NCBI GenBank assembly: GCA_041648755.1
Contig: JBAZOJ010000010.1
Span: forward strand, 1-31,675
Direction: 5' to 3'
DNA length: 31,675 nucleotides
DNA from: JBAZOJ01 sp041648755
Lineage (GTDB): Bacteria > Planctomycetota > B143-G9
The notes under the pieces are model-generated. The model worked only from the letters and a program-made list of their open reading frames with translations. It was not told the origin of the DNA and did no database searches. Made by a program: the position numbers and the translations under genes. The stretch's first letter is position 1, and the number at the start of each line of letters is the position of its first letter. Positions 9,001 to 17,374 of the stretch are shown piece by piece.

Positions 9001-9577
9001 TGTCGTCCAAGTAAGTGCCGTCAGGCAGAATGGAATATGCGTGCCCTTCCCTGGCGACAATGGCTTTCTCATTCGAGAACTCCCAGGCATATTCGAACAC
9101 GTCCGCAAAGGCGAACTCGCCCGACTTCAGGATAAAGCGCCAGCCTCCCCGGAGTTCCTCGCTTGCACCGGCCCCTCCTCCGCACGTGTCCCACCTTGCC
9201 TCGCCACCGGTCAGGCTCCTTCCGCCCACTTTCACCGGCGCAAACCCGTCGTGAAATTCTCCCGCCCGTGAGAACTTGCATGGAATGACCAGAACGCCCT
9301 TGTTATCTACATAGCCCCAGCCAAGGCCGTCGGACACAGCCGCAAGGCCTTCGCTGAACCCGCCGGCATACACGAATGCACCGGTGCCCTGCCGCTCCCC
9401 CTTGCGGTTGATCACCACCCACTTGCCACCGTCGCCGGATAGCGTCACAGTTGCAAAGGGAACGGGGCCTGCGAAGCGGGCCAAATCGGCCTCCGTGAAC
9501 GACAGCAGTATCAGCAGAGCCGCGGTGAGAAGCGCAGAGGCCGACAGGCGGCAGAACGAACAGCAATGGCAGGTCAC
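5792..9577 (-). CDS. WG gene E (fifth of six): giant secreted WG-repeat protein
   Basis: A 1261-aa protein whose start is GTG, not ATG, because its overlap with gene D is GTGA. The N-terminus MTCHCCSFCR is Cys-rich like F and unlike A to D; the hydrophobic export or anchor segment is at about 11-27. About 30 WG repeats follow, with good copies such as GKWGFIDLTGRVCIETDY and GKWGYIDVRGRICIPMQF. The loop between repeats 3 and 4 is Tyr-rich (SSYYQEP). Different segments have different nearest relatives: both ends match A and C (GLGWGYVD; DKSGAYVIQPKFTETGDF), residues about 180-390 match B and D, and the centre (LADAFGRLFGEVFEQIG) matches A and F. Cell-surface or periplasmic location is inferred from the signal segment. 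No enzymatic motif is seen. Confidence 0.93.
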   Translation of the reverse strand: MTCHCCSFCRLSASALLTAALLILLSFTEADLARFAGPVPFATVTLSGDGGKWVVINRKGERQGTGAFVYAGGFSEGLAAVSDGLGWGYVDNKGVLVIPCKFSRAGEFHDGFAPVKVGGRSLTGGEARWDTCGGGAGASEELRGGWRFILKSGEFAFADVFEYAWEFSNEKAIVAREGHAYSILPDGTYLDDINHHSSYYQEPLEKETIPYPMYDDSRLYGYKLDDKWIAEPQFQVAERFSDGMAAVQENGKWGFIDLTGRVCIETDYDYVHPFQEGIGAVDTGHGWLFVRRDGKPLNDALYDDVGDFRKGLAGVETAGKHGILAANGKLVVPCVYDALHFDRDRQIAWAKVENKFGIIRTDGAELCEPVFDHFEYFVGSYAPVERDGAWNVVDISLRAQYEIFLDSIDAEDDHAIVSAGSKLGYFNFQTGARSEVVYDAIAPLWNGVLSISRDGRKRLMTIADCKEIGPEFDEIRKPVEGMAAFEVKGLWGFADSRWNVAVAPTHIEVRDFSNGLAGIRSVTGWGYIDTTGRTVVEPRYVDVTSCGGEAAMVKLEVGAQMRLADAFGRLFGEVFEQIGPFSEGLASAKSNGKWGYIDVRGRICIPMQFGAAGLFSSGLAPVRNSTKWGYLDKEGAIIVPFQYDSAESFCEDLGLVTKDGKWYFVDKTGSVALGPYDFPVLGFEDGNAWVSDEKQVWVPIDRKGVRDESRAVRNFKISDMARLRATGYLQSSGSGFDPEIGLRRLDSPAEGLRAFTVDTSWIMGIRDIEGKIVCQPEYEYIQSLCCGFAFAERNGQHLFLRADGTVAFDAPTGCKFDWSFKDGYATVTSEQGRNFIDREGNLLSSEWFQDVGWFSEGLAPVKLDECWGYIDGSGSIAIAPQFEDSGSFSAGTAIVALPEGWTVIDRQGSPLFPPMPLRIRTYLGEYVLAYDDNHYWFIDRKGAKLHLRLTGLDEPSEPTSIDVGDGMDVCHSIAYSDRIVAINLLAQSWFLVIDLATGRMRKVDSCVEGGLLPDGRIVVKKSQEDNSWGALDGNLEWVIPPEFDRIDEFSQGLAFARKGDSSGYIAPDGKWVIDLKGATGGPFRHGVALVGGGEGDRMWINRKGQKAKLSDADCEDARYETFEGGRAGFFDLKGNIVIYPWYDDVRSFSGGLAAVRDLEYRWGFIDKSGAYVIQPKFTETGDFSEGLAAVLVGDKQNGLWTFVDRKGNQIHEPYFDEVRPFHQGLAAVRRGALWGYMDKHGQMVFQLQFDAAGDFAIGEGK

Positions 9578-9819
9578 TTCTCATCCCCAAGCATGAAATC
9601 CCCGGCCGCATCGAACTGCAGCGGGAAGACCATCCAGCCGTGCTTGTCCATATAGCCCCATTTTGCGCCGCGCCGCACTGCCGCGAGCCCCTGGTGGAAG
9701 GCGCGCACCTCGTCGAAGTAGGGCTCGTGGATCTGGTTGCCCTTCCGGTCAACAAACGTCCAGAGGCCATTCTGCTTGTCGCCAACCAGCACCGCCGCGA
9801 GCCCTTCGGAAAAATCACC
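9233..9819 (-). repeat. Conserved junction block D/E with 4-nt GTGA overlap
   Basis: This 587-bp block spans the end of D and the start of E. It is the only junction with GTG instead of ATG as the downstream start (GTGA at 9574-9577). The last D codons read GGG GAT GAG AAG, so the ribosome binding site is weaker than the GGAGG at A/B, B/C and C/D. Just inside E the first ten codons switch from the MTSRGSMFRR type to the MTCHC type. Confidence 0.85.
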
Positions 9820-12800
9820 AACATCATCAAACCGCGGCAAAATCGCCCACGCACCGGTTCTGTCAATGAAGCCCCAGCCCCACAATTCCTGTTTGGCGGC
9901 GGCATAACCTGACAAAAAAGAGCGTATGTCGTCATATTCTGGATAGATGACGATTCTGCCTTCCGGATCCAAGAAGCCTGCTTGTCCTCCACTGTAGATC
10001 TCATACCTGCCAGCCTCGCAGGTTGCATCGGCGAACGTCGCCTTCCTGCCCTGTCGGTTGATCCACATTCTGCCCTTTTCTGTGAACACAAGGGCGACAC
10101 CGTGCCTGAAGTCTGTCCCAGCCCCATTCGCGAGGTCGATGACCCATTTGCCGTTGACGTCAATGTAGCCCTGTCTGTCACCGTGGCTTGCCCAGGCGAG
10201 CCCCTCGGAGAAGGAGTCCAGTTCGTCATACTCCGGCGGAACAATCCAGTTCAGGTCGGTATCCAGAACCCCGGCGCTTTTGAATTGAAATGACGTCTCA
10301 ACTGCTATCCTCCCGTCCGCCAGGGAGTCCGACGGAAGGCTGCAGTTCGCTATTTTGCGCATCCTTCCGGTTCTGACGTTGATGACCATATCGCCAGCCT
10401 CGCCGTCAGGATGTGCCAACGCAATCTCTCCGTAGAGGTAAAGATAACTCAGCCTGATGCCATCGCCGAGATTGGCTGCGGGGGCATCCGGGGAATCGAG
10501 GTCGGTCAACTCAGTGCGAAGGATCTCTCCGTTCCGATTCAGAAAGCGATAGAGGCCCGAGTCGCGGACACAGGCATAGTCTCCCGCGTAGTCCTCCAGG
10601 GACGACTGAATCGGAGGGAACTGCTCCACTCCGGCTTTGTCAATCGCAGTATAACCATCCGGCGTTTCGACCACAGCGAGGCCCGCCGAGAAGGGGCGCG
10701 CATATCTGAATCGAGCGAGAATTGCGGAGTCTCCCAAATGGTTGACGAACCCCCACAGTCCGTTTTCCCTGACGGGAGCCAGGCCAGCAGAGAACACGTC
10801 TGCTTGCTCGAACCACTTGTCGAATGCCAATTTGCCTTCGACATTGATAAACGACATCCCTTTTTCTGAGCGAACCACGGCGAGCCCTTCAGAAAACGAC
10901 GACTCGAAAGTGATCCCATCCGTCGGCTCGATCGCGAGGGATCCGTCCAGATGGAGAAAGACTTTTCGGCCACCGGCCTCTGCAAGCATCAGGTCGTCGG
11001 AAGGCGCTTCGAGCCTCATATACTGAGGACGGCTGAGGATTCTGCCCTCGATGTCCCGAATGCCCTTCATCTTATCCCAGCAGGCAAATCCCCTCAGACC
11101 TTCCGAGACTGGGAGCAAGCAACTGTAGGTGACTCCCGCCAAGGAGTTGCCTCTCGGCGGAAGCTGGCCTTCCGCCTGGCGCTGCCTCGCCTCTTCTGTG
11201 GACAGGTAACTCACTCTCTGGGAATCGTCGGCGACTCCATTCCGATCAATGGGCACCCATTCGTCTTTCCGTGGCTGGATCCAGGCATGGCCGTCCCTGA
11301 AACCCAGAACAGGCCGGTCGTACGGCCCCAGCACGACCGAACCGGTGACGTCGAGGAAGAACCACTTGCCGCTCTTCTCCACCACGCCAAGGCCCTCGCT
11401 GAAGGGCTCGGCTGAAACGTATTGGGCGGGAACGGCGAGTTCGCCATCGCGGTTGACATAGCCCCATTTCAGGCCAAGGAACACCGGAGCAAGGCCGCAA
11501 CCAAACATGCCTGCCTGCCCGAACTTCATGGGGATCTGAACTCTGCCCCGGTAGTCGATGAACCCCCACTTGCCCGCCAGCCTCGCAGGTGCGAGGCCCT
11601 CTGAAAAGTCTCCAATGCGTTCCAACTCTCCACTGACGAACGCGCCAAAGGCGTCCACAAGGGCTACCCTGTCCTTCCCTTCGAGCTTCGCCAGCGTACC
11701 GTCCCCGCTCCAGGACGTGATATCGAGATATGTCGGATCGAGGACGACCTTCCCGGTTACGTCGACATACCCCCAGCCCGAAGGGGCTTTCACAGGTGCG
11801 AGGCCATTGCAGAAGTCCCGGACCTCAAGATACTCGGGTCGGACGGCTACGTTCCAAGCCTCGTCTGCAAAGCCCCACAGTCCGTCTGCCCTGTATGCTG
11901 TCAGCCCTCCAACCGATGGGCGGATCTCGTCGAATTCCGGCCCCACTTCACGAGCATCGCGCGGCGACAAAATGCAGTGCTTCCCGTTCCGAGTCACATC
12001 GAAGAAGCCATCATCTCTCTTATCGATGCTGTCATAGATTATGGCGGACTTCGCTCCCGTTACAGGATCGAAAAAGCCCTGTTTGTTGCCGGAGAAAACG
12101 ATATCGTAGGCAATTCGGTAAACGCGCTCGACCCCTTTGTCGTACTGTAGCGCCCCATTAGTATCAATGAGGTTCCAGCCATCGTCTTTCCTGACCGCCG
12201 CGAACCTCTCGTGAAAATCCTCGTGGTCAAAGAACTCAGGCTCGCAGATCACCGTTCCATCCATGCGGATGAGACCGTACTTCCCGCCCATTTTCACCCA
12301 CGCGACCGGCTGGTAGCGGTCGAAGTAGAGGTAGTCCCAAAGAGGCGGAACCAGAAAACGTCCATCCGGGCCGAGGATGCCGTATTTTCCTTTCACCGCC
12401 GCTACGGCATTTCCGTCCTCAAAGCTCGTGGCGTCGTCGTACTCGACATCGTTCAGGCGGCTGCCGTCCTTGCGCAAATATACCCACTTCCCGTGAGCAC
12501 GTACCGCGGCCAAGCCTTCACTGAAAGGAAGGACCTCTTCGAAGTCCGTCTCGATGCGGACGATGCCTGAAAGGTCAATGAAGCCCCACCTGTCGTTCTC
12601 TTCTACTGCGGCCATTCCTTCACTGAATCTCTCTGCGTCCTGGAACTGCGGATCGATCACCCATTCGTCGTTGCGCTTGAAGCCATGGAGGTTGTTGTCT
12701 CCAGCTATCGGATACGGCTCATTATCAGGATCCGCGTATCTACGAGCGCCTGGCTCTTTGCGCGGATCGATCAGCGTTCCATCAGGAAGAAGAGCGAGCC

Positions 12801-13338
12801 GCTCGCCCCAGGCCAGCACGCCCCCCTTTCCCTCAGAGAACTCCCATGCGAACTCGAACTCCCTGTCTATAGCGTACGCACCGGACTTCCCGATGTAATG
12901 CCATCCTCCGCTGTCCTCAGGGGCCACCGCCCACCTTCGTGTGTGGAAGTCCCAGTGGGCCTCGCCGCCCGTGAGGCTCGATCCGCCCACCTGGACCGGC
13001 GCAAACCCATCATGAAACTGCCCAGCCCGTGAGAACTTGCAGGGGATAACTATCTTGCCCTTGGTGTCCACATAGCCCCAGGCCGTGCCGTCGCAGACCG
13101 CCGCGAGTCCTTCGCTGAATTTTCCCGCGTAGACATAGGCCCCGATGCCCTGCCGCTCCCCCTTGCGGTTGATCACCACCCACTTGCCACCGTCACCGGA
13201 TAGCGTCACAGTCGCAAATGGAACGGGGCCTGCGAAGCGGGCCAAATCGGCCTCCGTGAACGACAGCAGTATCAGCAGAGCCGCGGTGAGAAGCGCGGCG
13301 GCCGACAGGCGGCGGAACATGCTGCCCCGGCTTGTCAT
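9574..13338 (-). CDS. WG gene D (fourth of six): giant secreted WG-repeat protein
   Basis: A 1254-aa protein, the shortest of the set. The ATG lies in the ATGA overlap with C and is preceded by GGAGG in the last C codons. MTSRGSMFRR is followed by a hydrophobic segment at about 11-27, then about 30 WG repeats such as WGFIDYRGRVQIPMKF and WGYVDVTGKVVLDPTYLDI. It pairs most closely with B: both carry LDTDLNW, VPPEYDE and LADATCEAGRYE, which the other four lack. One C-terminal conserved residue differs (RRGAKWGYMDKHG where the others have RRGALWGYMDKHG). WG repeats are non-catalytic binding modules in known proteins. The partner here is unknown. Confidence 0.93.
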   Translation of the reverse strand: MTSRGSMFRRLSAAALLTAALLILLSFTEADLARFAGPVPFATVTLSGDGGKWVVINRKGERQGIGAYVYAGKFSEGLAAVCDGTAWGYVDTKGKIVIPCKFSRAGQFHDGFAPVQVGGSSLTGGEAHWDFHTRRWAVAPEDSGGWHYIGKSGAYAIDREFEFAWEFSEGKGGVLAWGERLALLPDGTLIDPRKEPGARRYADPDNEPYPIAGDNNLHGFKRNDEWVIDPQFQDAERFSEGMAAVEENDRWGFIDLSGIVRIETDFEEVLPFSEGLAAVRAHGKWVYLRKDGSRLNDVEYDDATSFEDGNAVAAVKGKYGILGPDGRFLVPPLWDYLYFDRYQPVAWVKMGGKYGLIRMDGTVICEPEFFDHEDFHERFAAVRKDDGWNLIDTNGALQYDKGVERVYRIAYDIVFSGNKQGFFDPVTGAKSAIIYDSIDKRDDGFFDVTRNGKHCILSPRDAREVGPEFDEIRPSVGGLTAYRADGLWGFADEAWNVAVRPEYLEVRDFCNGLAPVKAPSGWGYVDVTGKVVLDPTYLDITSWSGDGTLAKLEGKDRVALVDAFGAFVSGELERIGDFSEGLAPARLAGKWGFIDYRGRVQIPMKFGQAGMFGCGLAPVFLGLKWGYVNRDGELAVPAQYVSAEPFSEGLGVVEKSGKWFFLDVTGSVVLGPYDRPVLGFRDGHAWIQPRKDEWVPIDRNGVADDSQRVSYLSTEEARQRQAEGQLPPRGNSLAGVTYSCLLPVSEGLRGFACWDKMKGIRDIEGRILSRPQYMRLEAPSDDLMLAEAGGRKVFLHLDGSLAIEPTDGITFESSFSEGLAVVRSEKGMSFINVEGKLAFDKWFEQADVFSAGLAPVRENGLWGFVNHLGDSAILARFRYARPFSAGLAVVETPDGYTAIDKAGVEQFPPIQSSLEDYAGDYACVRDSGLYRFLNRNGEILRTELTDLDSPDAPAANLGDGIRLSYLYLYGEIALAHPDGEAGDMVINVRTGRMRKIANCSLPSDSLADGRIAVETSFQFKSAGVLDTDLNWIVPPEYDELDSFSEGLAWASHGDRQGYIDVNGKWVIDLANGAGTDFRHGVALVFTEKGRMWINRQGRKATFADATCEAGRYEIYSGGQAGFLDPEGRIVIYPEYDDIRSFLSGYAAAKQELWGWGFIDRTGAWAILPRFDDVGDFSEGLAAVLVGDKQNGLWTFVDRKGNQIHEPYFDEVRAFHQGLAAVRRGAKWGYMDKHGWMVFPLQFDAAGDFMLGDEK

Positions 13339-13580
13339 TTCGCTTCCTCCAGCATAAAATCCCCGGCCGCATCGAACTGCAGCGGGAAGACCATCTGACC
13401 GTGCTTGTCCATATAGCCCCAGAGCGCTCCGCGCCGCACTGCCGCGAGCCCCTGGTGGAAGGCGCGCACCTCGTCGAAGTAGGGCTCGTGGATCTGGTTG
13501 CCTTTCCGGTCGACAAACGTCCAGAGGCCATTCTGCTTGTCGCCAACCAGCACCGCCGCGAGCCCTTCAGAAAAATCGCC
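12994..13580 (-). repeat. Conserved junction block C/D with 4-nt ATGA overlap
   Basis: A 587-bp block with ATGA at 13335-13338. The final codons of C embed a perfect GGAGG (GGAGGAAGCGAAATGA). The gene-end coding sequence therefore doubles as the ribosome binding site for D, as expected for translational coupling or re-initiation. Confidence 0.88.
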
Positions 13581-16500
13581 CGTTTCAGTGAATTTCGGCT
13601 GGATTATGTACGCCCCGGACTTGTCTATGAAGCCCCAGAGGCCATCCAGACTCCGGACTGACGCGAGCCCTTGAGAAAATGTTCTTGTCTCTGCGAACCA
13701 GGCAGGGATGGCGACCCGTCCCTTCAGGTCGAAGTAACCGGCACGGCCAGCCTTGAAAGACTCGTACCGGGCGTCGTCGTTGTCGGCATCCGCGAGAGTG
13801 GCTTTCTTCCCCTGCCGGTTAATCCAGAGACTTCCCTGCTTGGTGTAGATGAGGGCGACACCGTGCCTGAAGGGCTCCCCGTCATCTATCGGAAGCGTGA
13901 ACGCCCAGTTGCCGTTGACGTCAATGTAGCCGGTGACTCCGTCGCGTTCTGCGTAGGCGAGACCCTCGGAAAAGCACTTCATTTCAGAGAATTCCGGAGG
14001 AAACACCCAGCAAAGGTCCTTGTCCACCGCGCCGAATTTGTCGCTCTTTCCCAGCGGCGAAGCTATCACAAGGTCGGCTGAGAGGCCAAGGCCTTCACAT
14101 AGATTGCAGGAGGCCACGGAGAGGGCGTTTCCGGTGCGCAGATTGAGTAAGAAGCAGCCACGTCCGGCAATGGTTACTGTCGCGAATTCGCCGTTGTTTC
14201 CCCATGCGGTCACGTTTTGCATCGTCGCCGTATCGAGGTTGAGTTCTGCAGGAACATCGGGGAATCCCACCTTTAGAGTGAACCGCGTGCGAGATCTTTC
14301 GCCTTTCCGGTCGAAGAACCAATGGGCAGAAGAACTCCTCGAGCAGGCGAAGCCTCCGGAGAAATCGGTGACCTCGTCCGGAAGCGGAACGAACTGCTCC
14401 TTACCGGACTTATCTATCGCTGTCCAACCGTCGAGGGTCTGAACCACTGCGAGCCCAGAGGAGAAAGGACGCGCGAACCGAAACCGCGGGGGGATTGCGA
14501 CATTCCCCGACAAGTCAACATAGCCCCAGAGACCGTCTTCTACCACCGTTGCGAGACCCTCGGAAAAGTCATAGGTTCCCTCTAACCACCTTTCGCACAG
14601 GACATGGCCCTCCAAGTCGAGGAAATTCGCGCCCTTCTGCGTGCGAATCCAAGCAAAGCCGTCTTTGTAGTCCCCGGCCGAGGTGGTTCCTTCAGGGGTG
14701 AAAAAGGCGATGCTTCCATCTGGTCGTACAAACAGGTATCGCTCGTTCAACTTAGCTTGTGCAAGCCCACAGGAGAACGGCCGCATATGCTCATAGCGTG
14801 GTGGACAGGATGTGGTTCCATCGATGCTTCGGATCCCATGCATCGCGTCCGTTTTCGCCGCAAAACACCTGAAGCCTTCAGATGCTGGGCCGACGGACTT
14901 GCAGGCAATCTCAGGGGTGAAGCCGACCCTCGGGACGAATAGATCCCCGTTTCTCCAACTGTACTCCATTTCAGAGTCAGCGTCCCAGCGACCGTGATCA
15001 TAATCCCGGATGCCCTTGAGGTCGAATGGCACCCATTCGCGATCCCGCGCGCGAGTCCAGGCAAAGCCATCTTTGAAGGCGAGAACGGGAGCATCGAATG
15101 GTCCCAGGACGAGGGTGCCTTTCCCGTCGAGGAACGACCATATGCCCGCCTTCGAAACCAATGCGAGCCCTTCCCTGAACTTGTCCGCTGAGTCATACTC
15201 CGCAGGGATCGCCAAAACACCGCAGTGGTCGACATAACCCCACTTTTCGGCGAGGCGAACCGGGGCAAGGCCGAATGCGAAATCTCCAGCCTCGTCAAAA
15301 TGCATCGGGACTCGAGTGTTCCCACCTGTGTCGATGTATCCCCACTTTCCCGAACGCTTCGCCGGTGCAAGCCCCTCCGTGAAGTCGCCTACTGCCTCGA
15401 ACAGACTGCCAATGGACTCGCCGAACGGATCAATAAGCGAAACTTGCGCACCAACAAAGGTCCTCACCATCGTGAATTCCCCGCCCCAGGGCTTTACCTC
15501 CGCGTATTGGGATCCGATGACCATTTTCCCCGTAGTATCTACGTATCCCCAGCCAGTCGTGGTCTTCACCGCTGCAAGGCCGTTGCTGAAACTCTCCACA
15601 GCGAGGTATGCCGGACGGACGGCGATATTGTAGCCAGAGTCAAGGAATCCCCACAGCCCGGCGGTCTTGAAGGCAGTCATCCCTTCGTGGGGCCAGCGGA
15701 TCTCGTCGAACTCTGGGCCTACCTCGCGGCAGTCACTGAACGTCATAAGCTGCTTCTTCGATCCAATGGTGAGAGTCAGTGGACGATCCCCTCTTCGATC
15801 GATATCATCATAGAATATCGCTGACTTTGCGCCTGTAACTGTATTGAAGACACCCTTCTTGCCGTCCTTCGTGACAAGGACCCAGTCGCCGGACGATTGC
15901 GCGCGGTCGAGAGGAATGTCGTACTGCGGGAGGCCCTGCCGGTCTATGACGTTCCAGGCACCGTCCTTTTTCACGCAAGCGTAGCCGTTTTCGAAAAGCC
16001 CCATTTCGTCGAAGACCGGCGGAGAAATAATGGCTCCATCAGCGCGGACAAAGCCAAACTTGTCGCGGATCCGCGTGAAAGCGATGTCTCTGTCCTGCCA
16101 ATGTTCGTACCCGAAGAAAATGCCATCGTACGTGAATGGGACCACGATCTTCCCGGTTCCGTCAATGACGCCATCCTTCCCGGCGAGCGTCAGGACCCCC
16201 TTTCCACCGGCAAATAACGGTTCTTCGTCGTATATGGGCTCGGCAAGGTAAGTACCGTTCTTGCGCACCAGCCCCCACTTGCCGTTGATCTTGACGGCAG
16301 CAAAGCCATTTTTGAATGACTCCACCCGATCGAAGTCGGTTTCGACCACGATCTTGCCGGTCAGATCGATGAAGCCCCATCTGCCGTTCTCCTTGACGGC
16401 GGCCATCCCATCACGGAACTCTTCCGCCTCAGTAAACTCGGGCGCTGTGATCCAATTGTCACCGAGCTTGAAGCCGTACATCCCTGTCTCGTCGCAGCAG

Positions 16501-17132
16501 ACTACGGGCTCGTCGCCTGCATCGGAACGCGGTCTCGTTGTGGGGTGACGCTCCCTGTAGCTTGCTAAATGCCCATCCCTCGAAAGATATGCCCAGTAGC
16601 CGTCTATCAGGACCTTCCCTTCACCCTCATGGAACGGCTCAGCATAGTCAAAACTCCGCTCGAACGCAAATTGCCCGGACTTGGTGACGTAATGCCAGCC
16701 GCCGCTTATCTCTGCGCTCACATTTCCTGTCCCCATGCTCGACTCTTCCACGCTGTATCCCCCGATAACATCCCGGCCCACTACCCTAACTGGCGCAAAC
16801 CCGTCATGAAATTCTCCCGCCCGTGAGAACTTGCATGGAATGACCAAAACGCCCTTGTTATCGACATAGCCCCAGCCAAGGCCGTCGCAGACCGCCGCGA
16901 GCCCTTCGCTAAACCCGCCGGCATACACGAATGCACCGGTGCCCTGCCGCTCCCCCTTGCGGTTGATCACCACCCACTTGCCGCCGTCACCGGATAGCGT
17001 CACAGTCGCAAATGGAACGGGGCCTGCGAAGCGGGCCAAATCGGCCTCCGTGAACGACAGCAGTATCAGCAGAGCAGCGGTGAGAAGCGCAGAGGCCGAC
17101 AGGCGGCGGAACATGCTGCCCCGGCTTGTCAT
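13335..17132 (-). CDS. WG gene C (third of six): giant secreted WG-repeat protein
   Basis: A 1265-aa protein with an ATG in the ATGA overlap with B and GGAGG just upstream. MTSRGSMFRR is followed by a hydrophobic segment LSASALLTAALLILLSF and about 30 WG repeats, for example GRWGFIDLTGKIVVETDF and GKWGYIDTGGNTRVPMHF. Its ends match A and E (GLGWGYVDNKG; IIQPKFTETGDF). Its residues 300-390 match A and F (TRIxDKFGFVRADG). Its centre (LIDPFGESIGSLFEAVG) is the most divergent of the six. The loop before repeat 4 carries a CC pair (VVCCDET). Exported repeat scaffold or binding protein is the best description; no enzymatic motif is present. Confidence 0.93.
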   Translation of the reverse strand: MTSRGSMFRRLSASALLTAALLILLSFTEADLARFAGPVPFATVTLSGDGGKWVVINRKGERQGTGAFVYAGGFSEGLAAVCDGLGWGYVDNKGVLVIPCKFSRAGEFHDGFAPVRVVGRDVIGGYSVEESSMGTGNVSAEISGGWHYVTKSGQFAFERSFDYAEPFHEGEGKVLIDGYWAYLSRDGHLASYRERHPTTRPRSDAGDEPVVCCDETGMYGFKLGDNWITAPEFTEAEEFRDGMAAVKENGRWGFIDLTGKIVVETDFDRVESFKNGFAAVKINGKWGLVRKNGTYLAEPIYDEEPLFAGGKGVLTLAGKDGVIDGTGKIVVPFTYDGIFFGYEHWQDRDIAFTRIRDKFGFVRADGAIISPPVFDEMGLFENGYACVKKDGAWNVIDRQGLPQYDIPLDRAQSSGDWVLVTKDGKKGVFNTVTGAKSAIFYDDIDRRGDRPLTLTIGSKKQLMTFSDCREVGPEFDEIRWPHEGMTAFKTAGLWGFLDSGYNIAVRPAYLAVESFSNGLAAVKTTTGWGYVDTTGKMVIGSQYAEVKPWGGEFTMVRTFVGAQVSLIDPFGESIGSLFEAVGDFTEGLAPAKRSGKWGYIDTGGNTRVPMHFDEAGDFAFGLAPVRLAEKWGYVDHCGVLAIPAEYDSADKFREGLALVSKAGIWSFLDGKGTLVLGPFDAPVLAFKDGFAWTRARDREWVPFDLKGIRDYDHGRWDADSEMEYSWRNGDLFVPRVGFTPEIACKSVGPASEGFRCFAAKTDAMHGIRSIDGTTSCPPRYEHMRPFSCGLAQAKLNERYLFVRPDGSIAFFTPEGTTSAGDYKDGFAWIRTQKGANFLDLEGHVLCERWLEGTYDFSEGLATVVEDGLWGYVDLSGNVAIPPRFRFARPFSSGLAVVQTLDGWTAIDKSGKEQFVPLPDEVTDFSGGFACSRSSSAHWFFDRKGERSRTRFTLKVGFPDVPAELNLDTATMQNVTAWGNNGEFATVTIAGRGCFLLNLRTGNALSVASCNLCEGLGLSADLVIASPLGKSDKFGAVDKDLCWVFPPEFSEMKCFSEGLAYAERDGVTGYIDVNGNWAFTLPIDDGEPFRHGVALIYTKQGSLWINRQGKKATLADADNDDARYESFKAGRAGYFDLKGRVAIPAWFAETRTFSQGLASVRSLDGLWGFIDKSGAYIIQPKFTETGDFSEGLAAVLVGDKQNGLWTFVDRKGNQIHEPYFDEVRAFHQGLAAVRRGALWGYMDKHGQMVFPLQFDAAGDFMLEEAK

Positions 17133-17374
17133 TTCGCTTCCTCCAGCATAAAATCCCCGGCCGCATCGAACTGCAGCGGGAAGACCATCCAGCCGTGCTT
17201 GTCCATATAGCCCCAGAGCGCGCCGCGCCGCACCGCCGCAAGCCCCTGGTGAAACGGGCGTACCTCGTCGAAGTAGGGCTCGTGGATCTGGTTGCCGGTC
17301 TTGTCGATGAACGTCCAGAGGAAGTCCTGACCGACCTTGGCCATTACGGCTGCAAAGCCCTCCGTGAAGTCGCC
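16788..17374 (-). repeat. Conserved junction block B/C with 4-nt ATGA overlap
   Basis: A 587-bp block with ATGA at 17129-17132 and GGAGG 11 nt before the ATG. From about 16990 to 17220 it is almost identical by eye to the C/D junction. Beyond about 17295 the B C-terminus departs (KVGQDF in place of GDKQNG), marking an abrupt end of sequence homogenisation. Confidence 0.88.
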
